From Legionella donaldsonii (lineage in GTDB: Bacteria > Pseudomonadota > Gammaproteobacteria > Legionellales > Legionellaceae): a stretch of 64,000 nt of DNA. The stretch spans positions 357,501-421,500 of the forward strand of contig NZ_UGOA01000001.1 in assembly GCF_900452385.1 (NCBI RefSeq), given 5' to 3'. This document shows positions 23,104 through 32,882 of this stretch, in pieces (position 1 is the stretch's first letter; each line of letters begins with the position of its first letter). The notes under the pieces were generated by a model. The model saw nothing but the letters and a program-made list of their open reading frames with translations, ran no database searches and was not told the DNA's origin. The translations under genes and the position numbers were made by a program.

Positions 23104-23309
23104 TGAAAGATATTAAAGAGTTAAGAAATTTAACCCCTGACGAATTGCAAGCCGAGCTCCTCTCATTACGTAAAGAGCAGTTTAATTTACGCATGAAAAA
23201 AGCTAGCGGCTCTCTAGATAAGACTCATCATATCACGAAGGTCCGAAAAGCTGTTGCTAGAGTTAAAACAATTATGACTGAAAAGGCGGGAAAGAGTCAT
23301 GTCGACTAA
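23103..23309 (+). CDS. rpmC: 50S ribosomal protein L29
   Basis: L29 is a small two-helix protein at the tunnel exit. The 68-aa protein has [20 protein letters not shown] and [16 protein letters not shown]. The stop overlaps the rpsQ start region by 11 nt. Confidence 0.97.
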   Translation: MKDIKELRNLTPDELQAELLSLRKEQFNLRMKKASGSLDKTHHITKVRKAVARVKTIMTEKAGKSHVD

Positions 23310-23553
23310 TAGTGAAACAAGTGGCAGAACAATTGTAGGAAAGGTTGTTAGTGACAAGATGCAAAAAACCATTGTTGTAATGGTTGAGCGTACTGTTAAA
23401 CATCCTAAATACGGTAAAATCATGAAGCGTAGAACAAAGCTCCATGCACATGATGAAGGCCAGATTGGTAAAATTGGAAATACTGTAAGAATACGTGAAT
23501 CTCGACCACTCTCTAAGATGAAAAGTTGGGTACTTGTTGAAGTAATTTCCTGA
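23299..23553 (+). CDS. rpsQ: 30S ribosomal protein S17
   Basis: S17 is a primary 16S-binding protein. The 84-aa protein has the signature [14 protein letters not shown] and [19 protein letters not shown]. It is the last gene of the S10 group here; an 83-nt gap with a hairpin follows. Confidence 0.97.
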   Translation: MSTNSETSGRTIVGKVVSDKMQKTIVVMVERTVKHPKYGKIMKRRTKLHAHDEGQIGKIGNTVRIRESRPLSKMKSWVLVEVIS

Positions 23554-23567
23554 TCTTCATGATTTAC

Positions 23568-23609
23568 TTTTAAAATACCAAGAGGGCTGATATAATCAGC
23601 AGCCTTTTT
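23568..23609 (+). promoter_or_regulatory. Hairpin and possible promoter at the S10/spc junction
   Basis: The only sizeable gap in this ribosomal protein run holds a stem (GCTGAT with ATCAGC, extended by flanking G and C bases) followed by TTTTT at 23605-23609, which looks like a weak intrinsic terminator. A perfect -10 TATAAT lies inside it at 23591-23596. The best -35 at 17-bp spacing is TTTTAA, a poor match. This may be both the S10 stop and the spc start, as the E. coli spc operon has its own promoter. Confidence 0.5.
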
Positions 23610-23636
23610 CTGGTTGGATTTGAGCTGGAGAATAGA

Positions 23637-24002
23637 ATGATACAAATGCAGACAGTGCTCGATGTCGCAGATAACAGCGGCGCACGCAAAGTGATGTGTA
23701 TCAAAGTGCTTGGCGGATCACACAGACGTTATGCCCGTGTTGGTGATGTCATTAAAGTAAGCATTAAAGATGCAATTCCACGTAGCAAGGTAAAAAAGGG
23801 CGCGGTAATGAAGGCTGTTGTTGTTAGAACTAGCCAGGGTGTGCGTCGTGATGATGGTTCACTTATACGTTTTGATGGTAATGCAGCAGTGCTTTTGAAT
23901 AACCAAAATGAGCCTATAGGTACACGTATATTTGGTCCTGTAACTCGTGAGCTTAGAGAGCGGTTTATGAAAATCATTTCTCTAGCGGCTGAAGTATTGT
24001 GA
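23637..24002 (+). CDS. rplN: 50S ribosomal protein L14
   Basis: L14 bridges the subunits. The 121-aa protein has [16 protein letters not shown] and the family signature around [14 protein letters not shown]. It is the first gene of the spc group. Confidence 0.98.
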   Translation: MIQMQTVLDVADNSGARKVMCIKVLGGSHRRYARVGDVIKVSIKDAIPRSKVKKGAVMKAVVVRTSQGVRRDDGSLIRFDGNAAVLLNNQNEPIGTRIFGPVTRELRERFMKIISLAAEVL

Positions 24003-24015
24003 GAAGGATTAGTTT

Positions 24016-24342
24016 ATGAAGCGCATAAAATCAGGTGACACTGTTATTGTCATCGCAGGTAAGAGTAAAGGTCATATTGGCAAGGTGACGCGTGTGATAG
24101 CTGACGGCGTTGTTGTTGAAGGTGCTAACCTTATTAAGAAGCATGTCAAGCCAAATCCACAATTGGAGCAACGTGGCGGAATAATTACTCGAGAAGCACC
24201 CTTAGATGTTTCCAATGTTGCTATTTACAATCCGGTATCAAAGAAAGCGGATAAAGTCGGCTTCAAATTTCTTGAAAAAGACGGTAACAAGAAAAAAGTT
24301 AGATATTTTAAATCTAACAATGAAGTTATTGACGCTGTCTAA
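24016..24342 (+). CDS. rplX: 50S ribosomal protein L24
   Basis: L24 is an assembly initiator with a KOW motif ([21 protein letters not shown]). The 108-aa length is usual. It has an AGAAGGATT ribosome site in the 13-nt gap after rplN. Confidence 0.97.
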   Translation: MKRIKSGDTVIVIAGKSKGHIGKVTRVIADGVVVEGANLIKKHVKPNPQLEQRGGIITREAPLDVSNVAIYNPVSKKADKVGFKFLEKDGNKKKVRYFKSNNEVIDAV

Positions 24343-24355
24343 TTAGGTGACAAAA

Positions 24356-24907
24356 ATGGCTAGATTGAAAGATTTGTATGAAAAAGAAATAGTCGAAATG
24401 ATGATGAAGAAGTTCGGCTATAAAAGTGTTATGGAAGTGCCGAAGATTGTTAAAATTACCCTGAATATGGGTGTTGGCGAAGCGGTAGGCGATAAGAAGG
24501 TTATGAATCATGCTGTTGAAGACATGACTTTGATATCTGGACAAAAACCTGTTGTTACGAAAGCGAAAAAATCTATCGCAGGGTTTAAGATCCGTGAAGA
24601 GTGGCCTATTGGTTGTAAAGTGACTCTACGCCGTAGTCGCATGTATGAGTTTTTGGATAGATTAATTACAATCACATTGCCGCGCGTAAGAGATTTCCGT
24701 GGTTTGAATCCAAAATCTTTTGATGGTACTGGAAACTACAGCATGGGTATCCATGAACAAATCGTATTTCCTGAAATTGATTTCGATAAGATAGATACTA
24801 TTCGTGGTATGGATATCTGCATCACTACGAGTGCAAAAACAAATGAAGAAGCAAAGGCTTTGTTGGAAGCATTCAACCTGCCTTTGAAAGACAGAGATAA
24901 ACACTAA
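24356..24907 (+). CDS. rplE: 50S ribosomal protein L5
   Basis: L5 binds 5S rRNA and P-site tRNA. The start at 24356 ([12 protein letters not shown], 183 aa) is chosen because TAGGTGA is well placed. A GTG three codons upstream is in frame but lies within that ribosome site. The conserved [11 protein letters not shown] and [21 protein letters not shown] are present. Confidence 0.97.
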   Translation: MARLKDLYEKEIVEMMMKKFGYKSVMEVPKIVKITLNMGVGEAVGDKKVMNHAVEDMTLISGQKPVVTKAKKSIAGFKIREEWPIGCKVTLRRSRMYEFLDRLITITLPRVRDFRGLNPKSFDGTGNYSMGIHEQIVFPEIDFDKIDTIRGMDICITTSAKTNEEAKALLEAFNLPLKDRDKH

Positions 24908-24920
24908 AAAGGGTAATACC

Positions 24921-25223
24921 GTGGCTAAAAGATCAATGCTTGAACGCGAAAAGAAAAAAGCAAAACTTGTCGCGAAACACAGAGAGAAAAGAACTGAGTT
25001 AAAGATTTTAATTAAATCGTCTCAGGATTTTGATGAAATTATGGAAGCGCAAGCCAAACTTGCAAAGCTTCCTTTAAATTCCAATCCTGTGCGACATAGT
25101 ACGCGTTGCCAGCAATGTGGTCGTCCACATGCCGTTTATCGCAAGTTTGGACTTTGCAGGATTTGCTTAAGACAACAACTGATGGCAGGTAATGTCACTG
25201 GTGGTCGCAAATCCAGCTGGTAA
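24921..25223 (+). CDS. rpsN: 30S ribosomal protein S14, long form with zinc-ribbon cysteines
   Basis: S14 is in the 30S head. The 100-aa protein has the length of the usual cysteine-free gammaproteobacterial form, yet it carries a complete C-x2-C-x12-C-x2-C motif (CQQC at about 75-78, CRIC at about 91-94), as in short zinc-binding S14. The start codon is GTG. Position between rplE and rpsH is standard. Whether zinc is bound cannot be seen from sequence alone. Confidence 0.96.
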   Translation: MAKRSMLEREKKKAKLVAKHREKRTELKILIKSSQDFDEIMEAQAKLAKLPLNSNPVRHSTRCQQCGRPHAVYRKFGLCRICLRQQLMAGNVTGGRKSSW

Positions 25224-25246
25224 ATTTTATTCTATGGAGAACAACT

Positions 25247-25642
25247 GTGAGTATGCATGATCCTGTAGCTGACATGTTGACTAGAATTCGTAATGGTCAA
25301 CAAGCTAAACATCAGAGCGTTACCCTGAATTCATCTAAATTGAAAGAAGAAATAGCTAGGGTGTTAAAAGAAGAAGGTTATATATTAGACTATAGTGTAC
25401 AACCTCTTGAAAACAATCTTAAATCAATCACGTTGCAATTAAAGTACTATCACGGTAGGCCAGTAATTGAGCGTATTTTGCGTATTAGCCGCCCCGGTTT
25501 AAGAGTGTATAAATCTTCTAAAGAGTTACCTTCAATCCCAGGTTTTGGTGTAGCAATTCTTTCCACCTCTCATGGTGTAATGACTCATGTTACAGCTAAA
25601 AAGAAAGGTGTTGGTGGTGAAGTTCTTTGTGAAGTGGCTTAA
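25247..25642 (+). CDS. rpsH: 30S ribosomal protein S8
   Basis: S8 binds the central domain of 16S rRNA and, in E. coli, represses the spc operon. The start is GTG at 25247 with GGAGA 6 nt upstream; an ATG two codons later is also possible. The 131-aa protein has [16 protein letters not shown] and the C-terminal [11 protein letters not shown]. Confidence 0.97.
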   Translation: MSMHDPVADMLTRIRNGQQAKHQSVTLNSSKLKEEIARVLKEEGYILDYSVQPLENNLKSITLQLKYYHGRPVIERILRISRPGLRVYKSSKELPSIPGFGVAILSTSHGVMTHVTAKKKGVGGEVLCEVA

Positions 25643-25659
25643 TACTTGGGAGTAATAAT

Positions 25660-26202
25660 ATGTCTAGAGTCGCAAAAGCCCCCATTCAATTACCTGCTAA
25701 CGTTGAACTCACAGTAGGGAAAGACACTTTAACAGTGAAAGGTCCGAAGGGTTCGCTGGTTCAACACTATAACAAGCATGTAGATGTTAGTAAGTGTAAA
25801 GAAGACAATAATAAAATATTGTTTAAACCTGCTTCAAATGATCCTAATGCCTGGGCTCACGCTGGAACAGTGCGTGCGTTAGTTAAAAATATGGTTGATG
25901 GTGTTACTAAAGGTTACGATCTGACCTTGGAACTGGTTGGTGTAGGCTATCGTGCACAAGCGAGCAGCAAAGCTTTAACTCTCTCTTTAGGGTTTTCTCA
26001 CCCAGTTGAATATGAGTTACCACAGGGAGTGGCTGTAGAAACACCAAACAATACTACGATTATCATTCGCGGTATTGATAAGCAATTGTTAGGTCAAGTT
26101 GCTTCTGAAATTCGTGCTTTCAGGCCGCCTGAGCCCTACAAAGGTAAGGGAGTCAAGTACGCTGGCGAAGTTATTGTTCGTAAAGAAGCCAAGAAGAAAT
26201 AA
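25660..26202 (+). CDS. rplF: 50S ribosomal protein L6
   Basis: L6 sits near the factor-binding site and has two similar domains. The 180-aa protein has SRVAKAPIQLPANVEL at the start and the C-terminal signature RPPEPYKGKGVKYAGE. It lies in standard position between rpsH and rplR. Confidence 0.98.
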   Translation: MSRVAKAPIQLPANVELTVGKDTLTVKGPKGSLVQHYNKHVDVSKCKEDNNKILFKPASNDPNAWAHAGTVRALVKNMVDGVTKGYDLTLELVGVGYRAQASSKALTLSLGFSHPVEYELPQGVAVETPNNTTIIIRGIDKQLLGQVASEIRAFRPPEPYKGKGVKYAGEVIVRKEAKKK

Positions 26203-26212
26203 GGTATAAATC

Positions 26213-26569
26213 ATGAATAAACAGAAAGCCCGTACTCGACGTGGTTTAAAAGCAAAAGCAATCCTTCGCCATTCAAGCAGACCTCGATTGGTGGTGTATA
26301 GAAGTGGTGCTCATATCTACTCACAAATTGTTACACGTGGTGAGAATGGTGATGTTGTTCTTGTTTCTTCATCCACAGTTGACAAAGAGTTGAAGGCCGC
26401 TCTTAAAGGCACAAAAGTTGAGCGAGCTCAACAAGTTGGTAAGTTGCTTGGCCAACGCGCAAAAGCCAAGAAAATAATTGATGTTTCATTTGACCGTGCA
26501 GGTTATAAATATCATGGCCGAGTGAAAGCTCTGGCTGAAGGTGCGCGTGAAGCTGGGTTGAATTTTTAA
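26213..26569 (+). CDS. rplR: 50S ribosomal protein L18
   Basis: L18 carries 5S rRNA into the 50S subunit. The 118-aa protein has a basic N-terminus, [17 protein letters not shown], and the conserved [24 protein letters not shown] near the end (partly quoted). Confidence 0.97.
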   Translation: MNKQKARTRRGLKAKAILRHSSRPRLVVYRSGAHIYSQIVTRGENGDVVLVSSSTVDKELKAALKGTKVERAQQVGKLLGQRAKAKKIIDVSFDRAGYKYHGRVKALAEGAREAGLNF

Positions 26570-26578
26570 GGAACAGTT

Positions 26579-27091
26579 ATGGCACTTGATGAATCACAAA
26601 AAACCGATGGATACCAAGAAAAATTAGTATCTGTAACACGTACAGCCAAAGTAGTTAAAGGTGGTCGTGTTTTTGGCTTTGCAGTATTGGTAGTTATTGG
26701 TGATGGAAAAGGCAAAGTAGGCTTTGGCCGTGGTAAGGCTAGAGAAGTACCTATCGCAATCCAAAAAGCGATGGAGCAAGCTAGAAAAAATATGACTTAT
26801 ATTCCTTTAGCTGGCAAAACTATCCATCACGAAATTACTTGGAACTATGGTGCTTCTAAAGTATTCATGAAGCCAGCCAGTGAAGGTACTGGGATTATTG
26901 CTGGTGGGGCAATGCGTGCGGTATTGGAAGTACTTGGTGTACAAAATATTCTGGCAAAAAGTATAGGTTCAACCAATCCAAGTAACATTGTTCGGGCTAC
27001 TATTGGCGCTCTTACTAATATTGGAACACCTGATTATGTTGCTGCTAAACGCGGAAAAACAGTAGCAGAAATAATGGCGGAACAAGCATGA
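26579..27091 (+). CDS. rpsE: 30S ribosomal protein S5
   Basis: S5 contributes to decoding accuracy and the mRNA entry helicase. The 170-aa protein has the dsRBD-like signature [19 protein letters not shown] and [14 protein letters not shown]. Its stop overlaps rpmD by 4 nt. Confidence 0.98.
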   Translation: MALDESQKTDGYQEKLVSVTRTAKVVKGGRVFGFAVLVVIGDGKGKVGFGRGKAREVPIAIQKAMEQARKNMTYIPLAGKTIHHEITWNYGASKVFMKPASEGTGIIAGGAMRAVLEVLGVQNILAKSIGSTNPSNIVRATIGALTNIGTPDYVAAKRGKTVAEIMAEQA

Positions 27092-27273
27092 GTAAAAAAT
27101 TAAAAATTACTTTGGTAAAAAGTACTATTGGTCGAAAGCCAAAGCATGTTCAAATTGCGAAGCAACTGGGTTTAGGTAAGTTGAATAGTTCAGTAATTCA
27201 AAGTGATAATCCCTGTATCCGTGGTTTGATTAATTCAATTTATTACCTGGTACAAGTCGAGGAGTGTGCGTAA
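27088..27273 (+). CDS. rpmD: 50S ribosomal protein L30
   Basis: L30 is a small protein at the 50S surface. The 61-aa protein has [26 protein letters not shown]. It overlaps rpsE (ATGA) and rplO (TAATG), which suggests translational coupling. Confidence 0.97.
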   Translation: MSKKLKITLVKSTIGRKPKHVQIAKQLGLGKLNSSVIQSDNPCIRGLINSIYYLVQVEECA

Positions 27274-27707
27274 TGAATTTAAATACACTATCTCCAGATC
27301 CTGGTTCAAAACCAAGTAAAAAACGCCTTGGTCGTGGTATAGGTTCTGGCTTGGGTAAAACAAGTGGTAAGGGTCACAAGGGACAAAAAGCCAGAGCGGG
27401 TGGTTTCCACAAAATCAACTTTGAAGGCGGACAAATGCCTATTCAACGTCGTTTACCTAAAATGGGATTCAAATCCCGTGTTGGTAGAACGATTGACCAG
27501 GTGACTTTGACCGAGTTGGCTGCTGTGAGTGCAGAGCTTATTGATTTGGAAGCTTTGAAATCAGCCGGTTTGGTTAACAAAGCAATTCGAGAGGTGAAAG
27601 TTATTCTTTCTGGTGAAGTGAACATCCCCCTGAAGCTTAAAGGCTTGCGCGTTACCAAAGGTGCACGTGCAGCAATAGAGCAGGCGGGTGGCAGCATTGA
27701 AGAGTAA
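27273..27707 (+). CDS. rplO: 50S ribosomal protein L15
   Basis: L15 is a late-assembly 50S protein. The start ATG at 27273 overlaps the rpmD stop and gives 144 aa beginning [13 protein letters not shown]. The Gly-rich block [20 protein letters not shown] is typical. secY begins 2 nt after its stop. Confidence 0.97.
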   Translation: MNLNTLSPDPGSKPSKKRLGRGIGSGLGKTSGKGHKGQKARAGGFHKINFEGGQMPIQRRLPKMGFKSRVGRTIDQVTLTELAAVSAELIDLEALKSAGLVNKAIREVKVILSGEVNIPLKLKGLRVTKGARAAIEQAGGSIEE

Positions 27708-27709
27708 TT

Positions 27710-29038
27710 ATGAATAACCAAAGGCAAACTGCTAGCCAATCCCGTGGTGGATTGGCAGAACTTAAGTCACGATTGCTGTTTGTTGTAATTGCTATCTTGG
27801 TCTACAGACTCGGTGCTCATATCCCTGTCCCTGGACTAGACCCTCAGAAATTAGCTAATTTCTTTGGGGAACAGCAAAATACGATATTTGGTTTGTTCAA
27901 CATGTTTTCCGGTGGTGCATTATCCCGGGTAACTGTATTTGCTATTGGTATAATGCCTTATATCTCTGCCTCAATTATAATTCAGCTGTTTTCAGTAGTT
28001 TCGCCTAAACTGGAGCAATTGAAGAAGGAAGGCGAGTCAGGCAAGAGAAAGATTAATCAGTACACACGTTACCTGACTTTGATTCTAGCTGTGTTTCAAT
28101 CGTTGGGTATGGCTAGATGGTTAGCAGGTCAGCAAATAGCGTTACAGCCTGATTTACTCTTCTATTTTACCGCAGTCGTTACTTTAGTAACTGGCACAAT
28201 GTTTTTGATGTGGTTAGGAGAGCAAATCACTGAAAAAGGTGTTGGTAATGGAATATCACTGATTATTTTTTCCGGTATTGTTTCAAGCATGCCGAACGCG
28301 ATTGCTTCAGTATTACAACAAGTTAAAGAAGGGCAAATGCAAGCACTTACTTTAATCTTGGTTGCAGTTATTGTGGTTGCGGTAACTGGGTTTGTTGTTT
28401 TTGTGGAAAGGGCGCAACGTCGCATTCGGGTTAATTATGCACAAAGGACTCATGGACGTAAGGTTTATGCTGCTCAAACAAGCCATTTACCATTGAAAAT
28501 TAATATGTCAGGGGTTATTCCTCCCATATTTGCGTCCAGTATTATTCTTTTACCTGCTACACTTGCGCAGTTTTTTGCAAAGGGGAAGGGAATGGATTGG
28601 CTGGCAGATATAGGTATGGCACTTTCACCTGGCCAACCGTTATATTTGATTGTTTATGCTGCAGCAATTTTGTTCTTTGCTTTCTTTTATGCTGCATTAG
28701 TATTCAATCCCAAGGATACAGCTGACAATTTGAAGAAATCTGGTGCTTACATCCCTGGAATTCGTCCAGGGGAACAAACAACCAGATATATTGATTCAGT
28801 AATGACGCGTTTAACTTTGGTTGGCGCACTGTACTTGGTACTGGTTTGCTTATTGCCACAAATTTTAATGTATACCTGGCATGTGCCTTTTTATTTTGGT
28901 GGAACCTCACTGTTGATTATTGTTGTTGTAATTATGGATTTTGTTGCTCAAGTGCAAGCCCATCTTATGACACAACAATATGATTCTTTGATGAAGAAAG
29001 CCAATTTTAAAGGGACCAAGTTGCCCGGTCTTTTATGA
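27710..29038 (+). CDS. secY: Protein translocase subunit SecY
   Basis: SecY is the ten-helix inner-membrane channel for protein export. The 442-aa protein has normal length, with the plug region after [14 protein letters not shown], the signature [14 protein letters not shown], and the cytoplasmic loop around [15 protein letters not shown]. SecE lies at 2516 in this same window. Confidence 0.99.
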   Translation: MNNQRQTASQSRGGLAELKSRLLFVVIAILVYRLGAHIPVPGLDPQKLANFFGEQQNTIFGLFNMFSGGALSRVTVFAIGIMPYISASIIIQLFSVVSPKLEQLKKEGESGKRKINQYTRYLTLILAVFQSLGMARWLAGQQIALQPDLLFYFTAVVTLVTGTMFLMWLGEQITEKGVGNGISLIIFSGIVSSMPNAIASVLQQVKEGQMQALTLILVAVIVVAVTGFVVFVERAQRRIRVNYAQRTHGRKVYAAQTSHLPLKINMSGVIPPIFASSIILLPATLAQFFAKGKGMDWLADIGMALSPGQPLYLIVYAAAILFFAFFYAALVFNPKDTADNLKKSGAYIPGIRPGEQTTRYIDSVMTRLTLVGALYLVLVCLLPQILMYTWHVPFYFGGTSLLIIVVVIMDFVAQVQAHLMTQQYDSLMKKANFKGTKLPGLL

Positions 29039-29056
29039 TTATTATCGGAGTTATTA

Positions 29057-29170
29057 ATGAAAGTTAGAGCATCAGTAAAGCGCCTCTGCCGCAACTGCAA
29101 AATCATTAAGCGTGAAGGTACCATCCGCGTTATATGTAAAGATGCAAGGCATAAGCAAAAGCAAGGTTAA
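29057..29170 (+). CDS. rpmJ: 50S ribosomal protein L36
   Basis: This is a 37-aa protein in the classic secY-rpmJ-rpsM order. It begins [15 protein letters not shown] and has the zinc-binding set Cys11, Cys14, Cys27 and His32 (C-x2-C-x12-C-x4-H). It has a GGAG ribosome site 8 nt upstream of the ATG. Confidence 0.97.
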   Translation: MKVRASVKRLCRNCKIIKREGTIRVICKDARHKQKQG

Positions 29171-29181
29171 AATCCTTGCTT
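29159..29181 (+). terminator. Hairpin at the rpmJ stop
   Basis: An 8-bp perfect stem (AAGCAAGG with CCTTGCTT) with a 7-nt loop includes the rpmJ stop codon and is followed by GATTTT. It could end the spc transcript partly or fully. Confidence 0.5.
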
Positions 29182-29194
29182 GATTTTGGTTCAT

Positions 29195-29200
29195 TATAAT
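29195..29200 (+). promoter_or_regulatory. Candidate alpha-operon -10 element
   Basis: A perfect TATAAT lies 54 nt before rpsM, between the hairpin after rpmJ and a small stem (TCTGTC/GACAGA at 29209-29227). No convincing -35 element is found at 15-19 bp, so promoter function is tentative. Confidence 0.35.
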
Positions 29201-29253
29201 AGTATTCTTCTGTCCCTTCCTGACAGAGCAAAAAATAACGTTCGGAGAGATTA

Positions 29254-29610
29254 ATGGCTCGTATTGCAGGTGTAAACATACCCGATCACAAACACATCGT
29301 GATTGCGCTTACGTCGATTTACGGAATTGGCAAAACTACATCAATGAATTTATGTAAAGCAGTTGGCATTGAACCGTCAACAAAAGTATCTCAGTTAAGT
29401 GAAGAAAAATTAGAAGCTTTACGTACTGAAATTGCAAAAATGACGGTTGAAGGTGACCTACGTCGTGTTGTTACGATGAACATAAAACGACTTATGGATC
29501 TGGGTTGTTACCGTGGACTTAGACACCGTCGTGGTTTGCCACTGCGTGGTCAACGCACTAAAACAAATGCGCGTACTCGAAAAGGCCGACGTAAAGGTAG
29601 CAGTAACTAA
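29254..29610 (+). CDS. rpsM: 30S ribosomal protein S13
   Basis: S13 contacts P-site tRNA and the 50S subunit. The 118-aa protein has [25 protein letters not shown] at the start (partly quoted) and [21 protein letters not shown] near the end. AGAG precedes the ATG. Confidence 0.98.
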   Translation: MARIAGVNIPDHKHIVIALTSIYGIGKTTSMNLCKAVGIEPSTKVSQLSEEKLEALRTEIAKMTVEGDLRRVVTMNIKRLMDLGCYRGLRHRRGLPLRGQRTKTNARTRKGRRKGSSN

Positions 29611-29630
29611 TTTATATGTAGGAAATAAAG

Positions 29631-30029
29631 ATGGCTATAACTAAGGCAAAGCAACAAAAAGTAAGAAAGAAGGTAAAACGCGTCGTAAATGATGGTATAG
29701 TCCACGTCCATGCTTCTTTTAACAATACCATTGTGACTTTCACAGATCGTCAAGGTAATGCTTTATGCTGGGCAACTGCTGGTGGTTCAGGTTTCCGTGG
29801 ATCCAGGAAAAGTACTCCTTATGCTGCTCAAATTGCTACTGAGAGAGCGTCACAGGTAGCAAAAGAATATGGCATGAAGTCTGTGGCTGTATTTGTACAT
29901 GGTCCTGGCCCTGGTCGCGAATCAACTATTCGTGAGTTGATATCCCAGGATTTTAAAATAGTAGAGATAACTGATGTGACTGGCATACCTCATAACGGAT
30001 GTAAGCCACCTAAGAAACGTCGCGTATAA
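29631..30029 (+). CDS. rpsK: 30S ribosomal protein S11
   Basis: S11 lies on the 30S platform near the E site. The 132-aa protein has [18 protein letters not shown] and the C-terminal [18 protein letters not shown]. Standard position between rpsM and rpsD. Confidence 0.98.
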   Translation: MAITKAKQQKVRKKVKRVVNDGIVHVHASFNNTIVTFTDRQGNALCWATAGGSGFRGSRKSTPYAAQIATERASQVAKEYGMKSVAVFVHGPGPGRESTIRELISQDFKIVEITDVTGIPHNGCKPPKKRRV

Positions 30030-30045
30030 GATTCAGGAGTTTTTA

Positions 30046-30666
30046 ATGGCTAGATACCTTGGTCCAAAATGCAGGTTGTCCCGTAGAGAAGGGACTGATT
30101 TATTTTTGAAAAGCGGTGTTCGTGATTTCAAAGCTAAGTGCAAATCAGAAAAGCAACCTGGTCAACACGCTGATAAACGTCCACGTTTAAGCGATTACGG
30201 TATACAATTACGTGAAAAGCAAAAAATCAGACGCTTTTACGGTGTTTTGGAAAAGCAATTCCGCAATTACTACAAAAAAGCAGCCGGTCAGAAAGGTTCC
30301 ACCGGTGAGAATTTGGTGGTATTACTTGAAAGACGCCTCGATAATGTTGTTTATCGCATGGGGTTTGCAAGTACGCGTGCTGAAGCGAGACAATTAGTCG
30401 CGCATAAAGCAATTTTGGTTAATGAGAAAGTGGTAAATATACCTTCTTACTTGGTTAACCCTGGTGATGTAATTGCCATTCGTCAGAAGGCAAAAACGCA
30501 AGGGCGTATTCAGGCGGCTATCGCATTGTCTGAGCAACGTGCTCCTTGTGATTGGTTAACTGTTGATTCTAGTGCTTGCAAAGGCACCTTTGCGACAGTG
30601 CCTACGCTAAATGACGTATCATCTCTTTATAACGTGAATTTAGTTGTAGAACTTTACTCTAAGTAA
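30046..30666 (+). CDS. rpsD: 30S ribosomal protein S4
   Basis: S4 initiates 16S assembly; in E. coli it represses the alpha operon. The 206-aa protein starts [19 protein letters not shown] and has an S4 RNA-binding domain ([25 protein letters not shown], partly quoted) around residues 96-160. Confidence 0.98.
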   Translation: MARYLGPKCRLSRREGTDLFLKSGVRDFKAKCKSEKQPGQHADKRPRLSDYGIQLREKQKIRRFYGVLEKQFRNYYKKAAGQKGSTGENLVVLLERRLDNVVYRMGFASTRAEARQLVAHKAILVNEKVVNIPSYLVNPGDVIAIRQKAKTQGRIQAAIALSEQRAPCDWLTVDSSACKGTFATVPTLNDVSSLYNVNLVVELYSK

Positions 30667-30684
30667 GCTCGGAGACCTAGCCGA

Positions 30685-31668
30685 ATGATAAACGAAATGC
30701 TGACGCCATCTGTACTTAAAGTACTTGCTAATACGCCCTACCATGCTCGGATTGTGCTTGAGCCTTTGGAGCGTGGATATGGTCATACGCTTGGAAACGC
30801 TTTACGGCGCATCCTGCTGTCGTCAATGCCAGGTGCTGCCATTACTGAAGCTTCCATTGATGGTGTATTACACGAATACAGTACCATTGAAGGGGTGCAA
30901 GAGGACGTAGTTGATATTCTACTGAATCTGAAGCAGGTTGCTATTAAACTGACTACTGGTACTGAGGCCTACCTCACTCTAAGTAAGCAAGGCCCATGTC
31001 AAGTTACCGCTGGTGATATTCAGTTGACTCATGGCCAGGAAATCATTAATCCTGACTTGGTTATTGCCACTTTGAATGAGAATGGCAAGCTGAATATGAC
31101 CTTGAAAGTTGAGCAAGGTGTTGGTTTTCATTCTACTGATTCATTTGTCAGAGCGTTTGACGAGGAAATGGAACAAAAATCAGTTGGCAAACTAAAGATT
31201 GATAATACCTTCTCACCGGTCAAAAAAGTGGCTTATTTTGTTGACAGTGCTCGTGTAGAGAATCGTACGGATCTTGATAAACTGACTATTGATTTGCAAA
31301 CAAATGGCACTTTGGATCCTGAAGAAGCCATTCGTATCTCTGCTTCTATTTTGCAACGTCAATTGCATGCTTTTGTTGATATGAAGTTTGAAGAGTCACG
31401 TGCTGATAGTAAAGAGCGAAACGATTTTGATCCAGTATTATTGCGTCCAGTTGACGATCTGGAGCTGACAGTTCGTTCAGCAAATTGTCTGAAAGCCGAA
31501 AATATTTATTATATCGGTGATCTGGTGCAGAAAACTGAGAATGAATTATTAAAGACACCCAATTTAGGTAAGAAATCCCTCACTGAGATCAAGGACGTAT
31601 TAGCGTCACGTTCTTTGTCATTGGGAATGAAACTAGAGAATTGGCCGCCAGCTAATCTTGGCGAGTAA
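30685..31668 (+). CDS. rpoA: DNA-directed RNA polymerase subunit alpha
   Basis: Alpha dimerises to start polymerase assembly and contacts UP elements and activators. The 327-aa protein has the N-terminal assembly domain with [20 protein letters not shown] and a C-terminal domain (residues about 250-315) with the helix-hairpin-helix segment [21 protein letters not shown] lies 9 nt before the ATG; an ATG four codons on is a possible alternative. Confidence 0.99.
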   Translation: MINEMLTPSVLKVLANTPYHARIVLEPLERGYGHTLGNALRRILLSSMPGAAITEASIDGVLHEYSTIEGVQEDVVDILLNLKQVAIKLTTGTEAYLTLSKQGPCQVTAGDIQLTHGQEIINPDLVIATLNENGKLNMTLKVEQGVGFHSTDSFVRAFDEEMEQKSVGKLKIDNTFSPVKKVAYFVDSARVENRTDLDKLTIDLQTNGTLDPEEAIRISASILQRQLHAFVDMKFEESRADSKERNDFDPVLLRPVDDLELTVRSANCLKAENIYYIGDLVQKTENELLKTPNLGKKSLTEIKDVLASRSLSLGMKLENWPPANLGE

Positions 31669-31685
31669 TATTAGGAGTTTTAGTC

Positions 31686-32072
31686 ATGCGTCACCGTAAT
31701 TCTGGCCGTGGATTTAGCCGCACAAGCAGTCACAGAAAAGCAATGTTTTCTAACATGTGTACTTCTCTAATTGAGCATGAGTTGATTAAAACAACTCTGC
31801 CAAAGGCTAAAGAACTGCGTCGTTATATTGAACCTTTGATTACAGTTAGTAAGTCTGATTCTGTTGCATCACGTCGTTATGTCTTTGACAGACTACGTTC
31901 TAAGAGTGCGGTAGGAAAACTATTTACTACCTTAGGCCCACGTTATGTTGAGCGTCCTGGTGGATATGTACGAGTTTTAAAATGTGGTTTCCGTCCAGGT
32001 GATAATGCACCAATGGCCATTGTTGAGCTTGTCGATCGCCCAGTAGCAGCTGAAGGCTCTGACGAGGAATAA
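31686..32072 (+). CDS. rplQ: 50S ribosomal protein L17
   Basis: L17 is at the tunnel exit. The 128-aa protein has [20 protein letters not shown] and the [20 protein letters not shown] block. It is the last gene of the alpha group, ending just before a strong terminator. Confidence 0.98.
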   Translation: MRHRNSGRGFSRTSSHRKAMFSNMCTSLIEHELIKTTLPKAKELRRYIEPLITVSKSDSVASRRYVFDRLRSKSAVGKLFTTLGPRYVERPGGYVRVLKCGFRPGDNAPMAIVELVDRPVAAEGSDEE

Positions 32073-32090
32073 TCAAGGCTGTCGATTATG

Positions 32091-32114
32091 AAACCCGCTA
32101 AGGCGGGTTTTTTT
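32091..32114 (+). terminator. Rho-independent terminator after rplQ
   Basis: AAACCCGC (32091-32098) pairs with GCGGGTTT (32103-32110) around a TAAG loop, and the T-run continues to 32114. It closes the 32-kb block of translation genes. Confidence 0.93.
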
Positions 32115-32130
32115 ATTGTTAAAATAATAT

Positions 32131-32170
32131 CTGTTAGCCTTGGTGAAAGCCGAAGGCTGTAACCCGGGTC
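32131..32170. repeat. Possible dispersed intergenic repeat
   Basis: The segment TTAGCCTTGGTGAAAGCCG then AAGGCTGTAACCCGGGTC resembles short GC-richer intergenic repeats I associate with Legionella genomes. It includes AGCCTT and AAGGCT as an inverted pair. Only one copy is seen in this window, so the call depends on a genome-wide search. Confidence 0.3.
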
Positions 32171-32213
32171 AAAAAACCGTTAAAACTTTTCATTGTGAGT
32201 GCTATTTAAGATC

Positions 32214-32717
32214 TCAGGTTTCACTCGGGCTATGTGCCGTTTTTGCTAAATGTCCTACATCTACTCGAACAAAAACTGAGTCGCCAAGCGCTGTAAGCGT
32301 ATCACCAGCATATACCTCACAGAGTACACGGGTTTTACGTTCAATTTTACCTTCGACTCGTGCCTTGAGCGTTAACAGAATGCCCATTGGCGTTGGTTTG
32401 ATGTATTTCACGCCAAGGGATCCCGTTACGCAATCGATCCGTGGGAGTGTCCCTGCCTCGCGGCCTTCACAGCGATAGTGGTTTGCCATCGCCGTCCAGT
32501 TAGAATGGCAGTCGATGAGACAGCTGAGCAAACCGCCATATACAAGCGCTGGCCAACCAGTGTAGCACCTATCTGGCATGTGCGTTGTTACAACGTGCAA
32601 ATTGTCTTTATCCCAATAGCTTTTGATTCTCAGGCCATGCAGGTTTTTTGAACCACAACCAAAACAAATGCCATCAGGGGCTGCAAGATCTTGCAAGGCG
32701 TAACGCTTCTTTTCCAT
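32214..32717 (-). CDS. PaaI-family hotdog thioesterase
   Basis: The 167-aa protein looks like an acyl-CoA thioesterase of the PaaI/THEM4 hotdog type. It has CFGCGSKNLHGLRIK near residues 18-32, as in the THEM4-like branch, and YGGLLSCLIDCHSNWTA near 60-76, where the Gly and Asp fit the hotdog helix and active site. The gene is convergent with rplQ and divergent from the GNAT gene. The substrate cannot be told from sequence. Confidence 0.75.
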   Translation of the reverse strand: MEKKRYALQDLAAPDGICFGCGSKNLHGLRIKSYWDKDNLHVVTTHMPDRCYTGWPALVYGGLLSCLIDCHSNWTAMANHYRCEGREAGTLPRIDCVTGSLGVKYIKPTPMGILLTLKARVEGKIERKTRVLCEVYAGDTLTALGDSVFVRVDVGHLAKTAHSPSET

Positions 32718-32882
32718 AATCTGATCTCGGGTGATGACAACGATTAGTAGGTTAGTTGTACGGTTCCAATAATATTTCCATTGTGCATTTCCTGCAAGTC
32801 TACAGCACAGTAACCTGAGATGCTTTCTGTTTAGGTTGAAAGGGAAGTAATTTGTTTCTTTATCGCAAAAGAGGAATTAAGA

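Noticed and set aside
29171..29253. S4-binding pseudoknot leader before rpsM
   Set aside because: The 83-nt gap has only a small stem, and I could not align it to the E. coli alpha-operon leader.
32140..32478. 112-aa plus-strand frame opposite the thioesterase
   Set aside because: It is antisense to a recognisable hotdog protein and has Ser/Thr-rich shadow composition.
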